A stretch of 12,742 nucleotides of DNA, from positions 1 to 12,742 of the forward strand of contig CAJOQF010000202.1 in assembly GCA_905236295.1 (NCBI GenBank), in the 5' to 3' direction. The position numbers and the translations under genes were made by a program. Source of the stretch: an uncultured Eubacterium sp. (lineage in GTDB: Bacteria; Bacillota; Clostridia; Lachnospirales; Lachnospiraceae). Shown here one piece after another: positions 6,739 to 12,742 of the stretch (the stretch's first letter is position 1; each line of letters begins with the position of its first letter). The notes under the pieces are model-generated. The model saw only the letters and a program-made list of their open reading frames with translations, was not told the origin of the DNA and did no database searches.

Positions 6739-8697
6739 TTATTCATCATTCCATTTATCCAGATTGCAGAATGTACAGTAAGACATTCCCATCATTCCCT
6801 TGCTTAGGTAGGTACATCCGTCCGCCCTCTTGTAAATCGCGTCAAATGTATCCTCCGTCTCTTTTGATATCAGTGTTGCTCCAATGCTTACAGTGATCGG
6901 TCTGTCAGAGAGCTCCGGTATGTCTATCGCTTTTATATTCTCGATAAATCCATCCACAAGCTTCTTGGCATCAGCCTGTGTATCAATACCGAGAGCAAAT
7001 ACCGCAAACTCATCTCCGCCAAGTCGCATTATGATATCCGTATCTCTGAATGACTTTTTGAGCGCATCCGCAACTCCCACTATAGCTTTATCTCCGACAC
7101 TGTGTCCATATCCGTCATTTACAGTCTTGAAATCATCTATATCAAGCAGACAGAACAGACCGCGTTTTCCCATGGATATCTGCCTTCTGACCTCGTTTTC
7201 TCCGCTTCCTCTGTTTCTGACGCCGGTCATCAGATCTGTCTGCGAAGTGTAGATAAGACGATTCTCTTTTCTCTTTGCCCGATCTATATCCTCGATAGTG
7301 TAAAGCAGACGATACACATTTCCCTCATCGGTCCGCTTTGAGACGATAAATCGCGCCATTCGCCACAAACCGAATGTGTTCCTGAATTCCTGAGTCAGAG
7401 TATTGGAATTGCTAAGCCTTTCGTCGAGAGTCTCAAAATCAAGGAATTCCCTCATCGCATCCTTGTCCGGCTCACTTGTAAACGACAGTGTCGTCCGGAT
7501 TATCTTGTCTGTGACAAGAGGATGATCGTTTTCCTTGCTTAACATATAGCGGATCTCCTCATTTGATTTGACTTCCTCAAATGTATTCTCAAAAAAATCA
7601 CAGTCATACACAGCCACATAGATATCCGAGACTGTGCTGATCTGATCCATCATCTTCTGATTCTTTTCTATCCGCGAGATGGTGCGCTTATATACGACCA
7701 CGAAGAAGGTAATCGCGAAGATCGTGACGAACATAGTCGCAAAGAACAGGATGTGCGTCGGCCTCATTATCGATTTTTTATCCAGAACTGTTACCGCATA
7801 CCATCCTCCGTAGACCTCAGAGGCAAATACCAGGTATTCCTCGCCGTCCTCTGTAATGTTGAACATGGTCTCCGTATGGTCTTTGCTGAAGTGTTCGACC
7901 ACCATATCCTCGATCTTTCCTATTGATACCGGTCCTTTATCCTCTTTATCACCCTCAGATGTCTTGTCCTCCTTTATACCTTCCTCGATCTTTGCCATCT
8001 TTTCATCATCCGAATGTGAGATAAGATTTCCTTTGACATCTATGATGATATTCATATCCGTCTCTTCGCTTTCCGCGGCATCCCACATCATCCTCTGAAG
8101 CACGTCGAGGTCTACATCCATAGCTATGACGCTGTCCCCGTCATCCAGCAGCTTTGAGATGGTGATGACCGCTTTTCCGTCAAAGGCATCCTTGTACGGC
8201 TTTGAGAGTACTGTCTCACCATTTCCGTTGATGGCGTTTTTGTACCACTCTCTGTCTTTGGGATCAAAGGTTGCATCATTTCCCATCCCATCAATGTATT
8301 CACCATTTACATATCCGTAGAGTCCCGTATCGTTTGCCGGCACCATATCCATGACAGCCGGACTGTGCTCTTTAAAATAGTACTCTATCTCTCTCGTTCC
8401 GTATCCGAGCTTTTTCATAGATTCGATGGCACTGCTGACAAACTCTATGGTGCTTGCGCTGACGGACATGAATTTTCCTATCTTCAAAGCCGACTGGAGG
8501 GATTTTGTCTGGGCAACCCCGACTAACTGACGCTCGGTAAGTGTGTACACTCCATGAGCGGTGCCGATAACGATCGCCACTATAAGCATCAGACCAAACA
8601 CAAAAAGACCCACGAGTTTCCTGTGCGCCTTGTCCTTTTCTCTCCTAAGCTGACTGTGTTTGTCCTGTTCTTTATTTATGTCTGATTTACTTCTCAT
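6739..8697 (-). CDS. Membrane diguanylate cyclase with extracytoplasmic dCache sensor
   Basis: Predicted to make c-di-GMP from two GTP in response to an external ligand. The 652 residues run: short basic cytoplasmic tail, membrane helix (about 29-49), a dCache-type sensor (about 55-310, with DPKDREWYKNAI at 145-156), second helix (about 315-337), a PAS-like region (about 350-475) and a GGDEF domain. That domain starts at TDLMTGVRNR (487-496) and holds an intact GGDEF (560-564). The feedback-inhibition I-site RxxD (Arg551-Asp554) sits the canonical five residues before it, so both catalysis and product inhibition should work. Odd points are a charged low-complexity insert (about 231-257, many Lys/Glu/Asp) in the sensor and an unusual C-terminus with Cys641 and Cys644. 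A weak AGAAAG ribosome binding site precedes the ATG by 7 nt. Confidence 0.93.
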   Translation of the reverse strand: MRSKSDINKEQDKHSQLRREKDKAHRKLVGLFVFGLMLIVAIVIGTAHGVYTLTERQLVGVAQTKSLQSALKIGKFMSVSASTIEFVSSAIESMKKLGYGTREIEYYFKEHSPAVMDMVPANDTGLYGYVNGEYIDGMGNDATFDPKDREWYKNAINGNGETVLSKPYKDAFDGKAVITISKLLDDGDSVIAMDVDLDVLQRMMWDAAESEETDMNIIIDVKGNLISHSDDEKMAKIEEGIKEDKTSEGDKEDKGPVSIGKIEDMVVEHFSKDHTETMFNITEDGEEYLVFASEVYGGWYAVTVLDKKSIMRPTHILFFATMFVTIFAITFFVVVYKRTISRIEKNQKMMDQISTVSDIYVAVYDCDFFENTFEEVKSNEEIRYMLSKENDHPLVTDKIIRTTLSFTSEPDKDAMREFLDFETLDERLSNSNTLTQEFRNTFGLWRMARFIVSKRTDEGNVYRLLYTIEDIDRAKRKENRLIYTSQTDLMTGVRNRGSGENEVRRQISMGKRGLFCLLDIDDFKTVNDGYGHSVGDKAIVGVADALKKSFRDTDIIMRLGGDEFAVFALGIDTQADAKKLVDGFIENIKAIDIPELSDRPITVSIGATLISKETEDTFDAIYKRADGCTYLSKGMMGMSYCTFCNLDKWNDE

Positions 8698-8736
8698 AAT
8701 AATACTTTCTAATTATATATGTTCTCATCCAATTTA

Positions 8737-8765
8737 ATTATATGGTTTAAAATAGCTTAAATCAA
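8737..8765 (-). promoter_or_regulatory. Promoter of the diguanylate cyclase-methyltransferase unit
   Basis: On the reverse strand: TTGATT (8765-8760, 4 of 6), a 17-nt spacer and a perfect TATAAT (8742-8737). Predicted start near 8730, leaving a leader of about 33 nt. The -35 box lies inside the 8759-8773 dyad. Confidence 0.7.
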
Positions 8766-8773
8766 GATGATTT
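8759..8773. repeat. Inverted repeat over the diguanylate cyclase -35 box (possible operator)
   Basis: AAATCA-AGA-TGATTT is a 15-bp dyad with perfect 6-bp arms. It covers the -35 hexamer of the reverse promoter and lies about 12 bp upstream of the forward amylase -35 box. The position suits a regulator of one or both divergent promoters. AT-rich DNA makes chance dyads of this size plausible. Confidence 0.4.
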
Positions 8774-8784
8774 CTAATTTGTCA

Positions 8785-8813
8785 CTGTCAACTTAAGGGA
8801 CTTGTGTTATAAT
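8785..8813 (+). promoter_or_regulatory. Promoter of the GH13 amylase gene
   Basis: CTGTCA (8785-8790, 4 of 6), a 17-nt spacer and a perfect TATAAT (8808-8813) with an extended -10 TG at 8805-8806. Predicted start near 8820, giving a leader of about 40 nt. Confidence 0.75.
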
Positions 8814-8832
8814 CTAAGCAATTCATTTTTTC

Positions 8833-8845
8833 TGATTCAAAATCA
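8833..8845. repeat. Inverted repeat in the amylase leader (possible operator)
   Basis: TGATT-CAA-AATCA is a 13-bp dyad with perfect 5-bp arms, lying between the predicted transcription start and the AGGAGG ribosome binding site. It uses the same half-sites as the 8759-8773 dyad, with the same 3-nt centre, but in the opposite arrangement. Confidence 0.35.
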
Positions 8846-8860
8846 TAGGAGGTCTGTATC

Positions 8861-10168
8861 ATGTGGGCATACGAGAGTGTTTTTTATCAATTCTATCCTT
8901 TGGGGCTGGCCAATGTTCCGTTTGAAAATGACGGCATACTGCGCCATGGTATCTTAAATATCATCGACTGGATTCCACACCTTCAAAAGCTTGGCATCAC
9001 AGCGGTTTATTTTTCGCCTGTCTTCGAATCGGACACCCACGGATACAACACCCGAGACTATCAAAAGATCGATACCCGGCTTGGCACGAATGATGATTTC
9101 AGGGAAGTATGCGACAAACTCCACGCCGCCGGTATCAAGATTATTTTAGATGGTGTGTTTAACCATGTCGGCAGAGGTTTCTTTGGCTTTTTGGATGTGT
9201 TAAAAAACCGCGAATCTTCCGCTTACAAGGACTGGTTTCATATCGACTTTGGAGGAAACGACGCCTACAATGACGGCCTCTGGTATGAGGGCTGGGAGGG
9301 CAATTACGACCTGGTCAAACTCAATCTCCGCAATGACGCAGTCAAAAACTATTTGTTGGAGAGTGTGAAACAATGGATAGACCTCTATGGCATAGACGGG
9401 CTGAGGCTCGATGTCGCCTATATGGTTGACAGGGATTTCCTCAAACATCTCCGGTGGCAGACCTCACAGTGGAAGGAAGATTTCTTTTTGCTCGGCGAAA
9501 TCCTCGGAGGGGATTACAAACAGATCGTAAACGATGAAATGTGCCATTCCGCCACAAACTACGAATGCTTCAAGGGCATCTACTCGGCATTAAACTCCGA
9601 CAACCTCTTTGAGATCATCCACTCCCTAAAGCGTCAGTTCGGTCCCGAGGAATGGACTCTGTACAAAGGCATGCACCACGTTTCATTCGTCGACAATCAC
9701 GATGTCACCCGCATAGCCTCAAATCTTAACAAGCCCGAGCATCTAAAGCTCGCCTACGCCATAATGTTTACCATGCCCGGCATCCCGATGGTTTATTACG
9801 GAAGTGAGTGGGGATTTAAGGCAAACAAATCCGAGGGTGATCCCGCACTTCGTCCCGCGTTTGACGCGCCTTCATGGAACGAGCTCACCGACCATATTGC
9901 CGCTCTCTCTAAGGCATTCAAGGAAAACAAAGCTTTGCAGTACGGCGATTTCGACGTGCCTCTCCTGGAGAACAAACACTGTGTATACCAGAGACGGTAT
10001 GAAGATGAGCGCATTATTGTGGCAATCAACTCTGAGGAAAATGAATTCGTCGCGCATTTCGACGCTCAGGCAGGTCGTGCAATTGACCTGATAAGCGGCG
10101 AAGAAATAGATTTCGGAGGAGGCTTAAGAATACCTCCGTATACCGCTTATGTGTTGAAGCCATTTTGA
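8861..10168 (+). CDS. Cytoplasmic GH13 alpha-amylase-family enzyme
   Basis: Predicted to hydrolyse or rearrange alpha-glucan oligosaccharides by the retaining GH13 mechanism. The 435 residues begin directly in the (beta/alpha)8 barrel, with no signal peptide, so it acts on imported malto-oligosaccharides or glycogen. Conserved regions: I, DGVFNH (97-102); II, GLRLDVAYM (180-188) with nucleophile Asp184 and Arg182; III, LLGEI with acid/base Glu213; IV, FVDNHD (276-281) with His280 and Asp281. Region V reads LVKLN (151-155), closest to the MPKLN form of neopullulanase/cyclomaltodextrinase enzymes, but the N-terminal domain of that group is missing. A short beta domain ends the protein (about 365-435). 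AGGAGG (8847-8852) lies 8 nt before the ATG. Exact specificity cannot be read from the sequence. Confidence 0.93.
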   Translation: MWAYESVFYQFYPLGLANVPFENDGILRHGILNIIDWIPHLQKLGITAVYFSPVFESDTHGYNTRDYQKIDTRLGTNDDFREVCDKLHAAGIKIILDGVFNHVGRGFFGFLDVLKNRESSAYKDWFHIDFGGNDAYNDGLWYEGWEGNYDLVKLNLRNDAVKNYLLESVKQWIDLYGIDGLRLDVAYMVDRDFLKHLRWQTSQWKEDFFLLGEILGGDYKQIVNDEMCHSATNYECFKGIYSALNSDNLFEIIHSLKRQFGPEEWTLYKGMHHVSFVDNHDVTRIASNLNKPEHLKLAYAIMFTMPGIPMVYYGSEWGFKANKSEGDPALRPAFDAPSWNELTDHIAALSKAFKENKALQYGDFDVPLLENKHCVYQRRYEDERIIVAINSEENEFVAHFDAQAGRAIDLISGEEIDFGGGLRIPPYTAYVLKPF

Positions 10169-10250
10169 TGCAACAATGATCTATTATCGCAAGAGATGTA
10201 GAACTAAAACTTTACACCTTATATAAACTGATTATCAAGGGAAAGATTCT
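10169..10250 (+). promoter_or_regulatory. Intergenic region before the response regulator, weak promoter candidate
   Basis: This 82-bp AT-rich gap has no rho-independent terminator. A -10-like TATAAA (10222-10227) is present, but the hexamer 17 nt upstream (TAGAAC) is poor. A perfect 9-bp palindrome, TGATTATCA (10229-10237), follows and abuts the AAGGGA ribosome binding site (10237-10242). The response regulator may be transcribed by read-through from the amylase promoter, from a weak or activated local promoter, or both. Confidence 0.3.
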
Positions 10251-10910
10251 ATGTTAAAGATACTTGTAGTTGAAGACGAACCCGCGATATCGCGGTTAAT
10301 ACAGATAGCACTTGAAAACGCCGGCTATTTGTGCGAAAGCGCCCCCGACGGCGAAGTCGCTGCCGACATGATAGAGGACAACGAATACAGCCTGATACTT
10401 CTGGACATAATGCTCCCGGGCTTTGACGGCTTTGAACTGATGGAATATATCCGTCCCACCAAAACCCCCGTCATTTTCCTCACCGCAAAGGGCAGCCTGA
10501 AGGACAGGGTAAAGGGCTTAAAGCTCGGTGCCGACGACTATATCGTAAAACCCTTTGAGGTTGAAGAACTGATAGCCCGCGTGGAGGCTGTGCTCAGGCG
10601 CACCGGCAAATCTCAGGATATCTACCGGATCGGTTCACTCACAGTGGACACCGTAGCCATGAGGGTTACAAAGGACGGCAAGGATATTCCTCTCGCGCCG
10701 AAGGAAACCGAGATTCTCATACTGTTTTTAGAGAATCCAAACACCGCCATCTACCGGGAGAGGATCTATTCCTGTGTATGGGGTGGTGAGCTGCCCTACG
10801 GCAGCAAGACCGTCGACCTCCATGTTCAACGACTTCGCAAAAAGACCGGTCTTACAAAGGAAATCGTAACCGTAAGCAAGATTGGCTATCGCCTGGAGGT
10901 ACCCACGTAA
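10251..10910 (+). CDS. OmpR/PhoB-family response regulator
   Basis: Cytoplasmic DNA-binding partner of the sensor kinase encoded next. The 219 residues comprise a receiver domain (about 2-118) and a winged-helix DNA-binding domain (about 125-215). The receiver's key residues are all present: acidic pocket Glu8/Asp9, phosphoacceptor Asp52 in LILLDIMLPG, Thr78 and Lys100 in YIVKPF. The DNA-binding domain shows APKETEILILFLENP and a recognition-helix stretch KTVDLHVQRLRKK ending in SKIGYRLE. AAGGGA (10237-10242) sits 8 nt before the ATG. The kinase gene follows after 25 nt. The target genes cannot be determined, although the neighbouring amylase and the downstream coupled gene are candidates. 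Confidence 0.95.
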   Translation: MLKILVVEDEPAISRLIQIALENAGYLCESAPDGEVAADMIEDNEYSLILLDIMLPGFDGFELMEYIRPTKTPVIFLTAKGSLKDRVKGLKLGADDYIVKPFEVEELIARVEAVLRRTGKSQDIYRIGSLTVDTVAMRVTKDGKDIPLAPKETEILILFLENPNTAIYRERIYSCVWGGELPYGSKTVDLHVQRLRKKTGLTKEIVTVSKIGYRLEVPT

Positions 10911-10935
10911 CACCAAAAAAGGAGAACTTCAACCC

Positions 10936-12216
10936 ATGAAATACCGAATATGCGTCACTCTGTGGATGCTGGTTCTTATAAGTCTGCTCTTCGGAAGCGG
11001 AATGTCTTATATGATCTATCGCACATATGAAAATGCTGCAGAACAGGCAGAAAGCGAAACTCTAACCTCAACCCAGAGTATCATGGAGTCTCTGCGTCTC
11101 CTGAGCGATAACAACGAAGGTTTTACCGAGCAGGATCTCTCTGACTGCCTGGAGAGCATCTCCTCCCATATGTCGCTTTCGTCAGTTCTCCTATGCCACG
11201 ATGATGATATCATTTTTCAATACGGTTCAAAACAGCTTTTATTACCGGAAGATCTCGCCGTAGACGATAACATGATCCTTGTTTTTTTCAAGCGCCCAAA
11301 AGATGACGTATATATCGGAAGTTCCACTTCACTTACGATCGGACAAAAACGCTATACTTTGGGAACCATGAGTGATCTTACATATTTATACGATATGGTA
11401 AACTCTCAGCTGACCTCATTTTTATTGATCTTTTTGGTGCTTATCGGTGTCTCATCCGTAATACTCTGGCTATCCTCAACCAAGCTTATAAGACCGATCA
11501 CACTCGCCGCGGAGGCAAAGGATCGATTTATGGGAGCTTTCTCGCACGAGCTTAAAACCCCCATGACTGCCATGATAGGCTATTCTTCACTGCTAAAGGA
11601 CAAAAAGCTTTCCGGCGAGAAGGAGACTGAGGCGCTTAATTACATCTATTCCGAGTCAAAACGCCTTGAGCACCTCTCGCACGCATTGTTATCCCTGTTT
11701 GATATCGACAAGAAAGAAGAAGAATTCGTTCCGTTTAATATCGGTGATACTGCAAATCTGGCCATCTCATCCATACTTCCAAAGATTGCCGATTCCGACA
11801 TCTCACTTGAACGTCGTATCAACGACGGCGTCTACATGGGTAACAAAGATCTGATACTCATGCTCATAGTCAATCTCCTCGATAACGCCTGTAAGGCGAT
11901 GGAGCAAAGCGGCACCATAAGTATCGATGTTCTGACTTTTGACGACCACTACGAAATAAGGGTTCTCGACACAGGACGCGGCATGGACAAAGACGCTCTC
12001 CGCCATATAACGGAGGCGTTCTACAGGGTAGACAAATCACGCAGCCGCGCCCAGGGTGGAGTAGGGCTGGGGCTTACACTCTGCGAAAAAATAGTCTCTG
12101 TTCACGGAGGCGAGCTCAGATTTGACAGTGCTCCGGGGAAGGGTTGCCTGGTTACCGTCCGCATTAACGCGTCCAAAATACAGAATATCGAAAGAGAGGA
12201 GGCAGATGAGAGATGA
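10936..12216 (+). CDS. Membrane sensor histidine kinase with very short TM-to-DHp linker
   Basis: Predicted partner kinase of the preceding response regulator. With the start at 10936 (GGAG at 10921-10924, 11 nt upstream) it has 426 residues. The frame stays open to an ATG at 10882 inside the regulator gene, which would hide the hydrophobic N-terminus and lacks a ribosome binding site. Order: membrane helix (about 5-28), an extracytoplasmic sensor of about 130 residues with Cys71 and Cys87, second helix (about 161-180), HisKA with His204 in FSHELKTPM, and a HATPase domain with N-box NLLDNACKA (Asn317), G1 DTGRGM (345-350) and G2 GGVGLGL (374-380). Only about 24 residues separate helix 2 from His204, so a full HAMP domain is absent. 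Its stop overlaps the next start (ATGA). Confidence 0.94.
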   Translation: MKYRICVTLWMLVLISLLFGSGMSYMIYRTYENAAEQAESETLTSTQSIMESLRLLSDNNEGFTEQDLSDCLESISSHMSLSSVLLCHDDDIIFQYGSKQLLLPEDLAVDDNMILVFFKRPKDDVYIGSSTSLTIGQKRYTLGTMSDLTYLYDMVNSQLTSFLLIFLVLIGVSSVILWLSSTKLIRPITLAAEAKDRFMGAFSHELKTPMTAMIGYSSLLKDKKLSGEKETEALNYIYSESKRLEHLSHALLSLFDIDKKEEEFVPFNIGDTANLAISSILPKIADSDISLERRINDGVYMGNKDLILMLIVNLLDNACKAMEQSGTISIDVLTFDDHYEIRVLDTGRGMDKDALRHITEAFYRVDKSRSRAQGGVGLGLTLCEKIVSVHGGELRFDSAPGKGCLVTVRINASKIQNIEREEADER

Positions 12217-12742
12217 AAACTATAGCCAAACGGATCTTTCTCCTTGCGTTGATCGGCGCTCTTATCACTCTCGGCGGAGCAATGCCTTTTATAATATCAC
12301 ATATAGAAGAACGCTCCCTTCCCATGAGACTTGTTGAGCGCGATTCAAACACCGTTGCCTTTGTCTCTGAAAATGATATGGTCTGGTTCAAACTTATGAT
12401 GGTTCCCGATCTGATGGAATCCGAAAGCATGCTCGACAACGTGCTGGAGGAAAACACTGCACCCGATGACGAAATGCTTGATTCCCTGCTTGAGTTTTTG
12501 CACCTTATAGCTCCCGACACCGGCTGGGATAACCCCTCATTATCATTCAAAACCGTAATGTTTATTGCCTATGCAGACTCCGGCGGTGTATTTCCGTGCA
12601 CCTGCATCACAATGTACGATTCGACAAACACCTACGGTTGTGAGGCGATCATAGACAACAAATCCGGCAAAGTTCTTTCCCTCGCCGGCAGCATACGCAA
12701 AGATAACAACGAGTATTATTATTCAAACGAAGGACAAAAAAA
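12213..12742 (+). CDS. Unidentified membrane-anchored protein coupled to the sensor kinase (3' end outside window)
   Basis: The ATG overlaps the kinase stop (ATGA at 12213-12216) and GGAGG (12198-12202) lies 10 nt upstream, inside the kinase gene, so translation is coupled. 176 residues are visible before the window ends without a stop. The N-terminus MKTIAKR is followed by a hydrophobic helix (about 8-29), suggesting a signal anchor or uncleaved signal peptide with the rest outside the membrane. Beyond it lies an acidic segment (about 65-92), then a region with Cys129, Cys131 and Cys143. The stretch EAIIDNKSGKVLSL (144-157) faintly recalls a PepSY-like strand-turn-strand, which I do not claim. 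No family is recognised. Coupling suggests it works with the kinase, perhaps as an extracytoplasmic modulator, or is its main target. Confidence 0.8.
   Translation, partial: MKTIAKRIFLLALIGALITLGGAMPFIISHIEERSLPMRLVERDSNTVAFVSENDMVWFKLMMVPDLMESESMLDNVLEENTAPDDEMLDSLLEFLHLIAPDTGWDNPSLSFKTVMFIAYADSGGVFPCTCITMYDSTNTYGCEAIIDNKSGKVLSLAGSIRKDNNEYYYSNEGQK

Noticed and set aside
10882..10935. Kinase start at 10882 within the response regulator gene
   Set aside because: No ribosome binding site; the ATG at 10936 follows AAAGGAGA and yields a normal N-terminal membrane helix.
12164..12550. 128-codon reverse open frame opposite the kinase end and the following gene
   Set aside because: Ser-rich shadow frame without start signals. 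The forward gene has an ATGA-coupled start, a ribosome binding site and a hydrophobic N-terminus.

Overview
The window looks like ordinary core chromosome from a Gram-positive anaerobe of the class Clostridia, most likely Lachnospiraceae. This is inferred from gene content (an ftsEX-ctp-prfB block, a CdaR/PucR-type regulator, a dCache-GGDEF protein, a cytoplasmic GH13 amylase), strong AGGAGG-type ribosome binding sites, sigma-A-like promoters and mid-range GC. I see no mobile element, CRISPR array, rRNA, tRNA, integration scar or recognisable defence island.

Layout. (1) Positions 1-265 hold the last 41 codons of an unidentified forward gene, a rho-independent terminator, and a compact promoter with a BirA-type operator. 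(2) That promoter drives bioY, a biotin transporter, which runs tail-to-tail into the reverse-strand prfB and overlaps it by 35 bp. (3) A reverse-strand operon, read from about 6000 down to 843, carries a CdaR/PucR-family regulator, ftsE, ftsX, a membrane-anchored S41 (CtpA/CtpB-like) protease and prfB (release factor 2). Junctions are 15 nt, 2 nt, a 1-nt overlap and 0 nt. (4) Upstream on the same strand is a two-gene unit: a dCache-PAS-like-GGDEF diguanylate cyclase and a small SAM methyltransferase. (5) Positions 8698-8860 form a divergent promoter region with two dyads built from AATCA/TGATT half-sites. (6) The forward strand from 8861 carries a cytoplasmic GH13 amylase, an OmpR-type response regulator, a sensor kinase with a cut-down HAMP region, and a translationally coupled N-terminally anchored protein that runs off the window end.

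How the genes work together. BioY scavenges biotin, and its promoter appears to be shut by biotinylated BirA. FtsEX is the ABC-type transmembrane switch that controls peptidoglycan hydrolysis at division; the S41 protease and RF2 are commonly near it in Firmicutes. Here the unit is headed by a ligand-sensing regulator. The diguanylate cyclase has intact catalytic and feedback-inhibition motifs, so it probably makes c-di-GMP in response to an extracytoplasmic ligand. The two-component system and its partner protein look like one signalling unit.

The most noteworthy points are: prfB lacks the programmed frameshift yet keeps a CTT-T at the exact slip codon; the regulator leads the ftsEX operon; the sensor kinase has almost no HAMP; the bioY and prfB ends overlap with no visible terminator; and matching half-site dyads lie in the divergent promoter region. 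I found no convincing wholly novel system.
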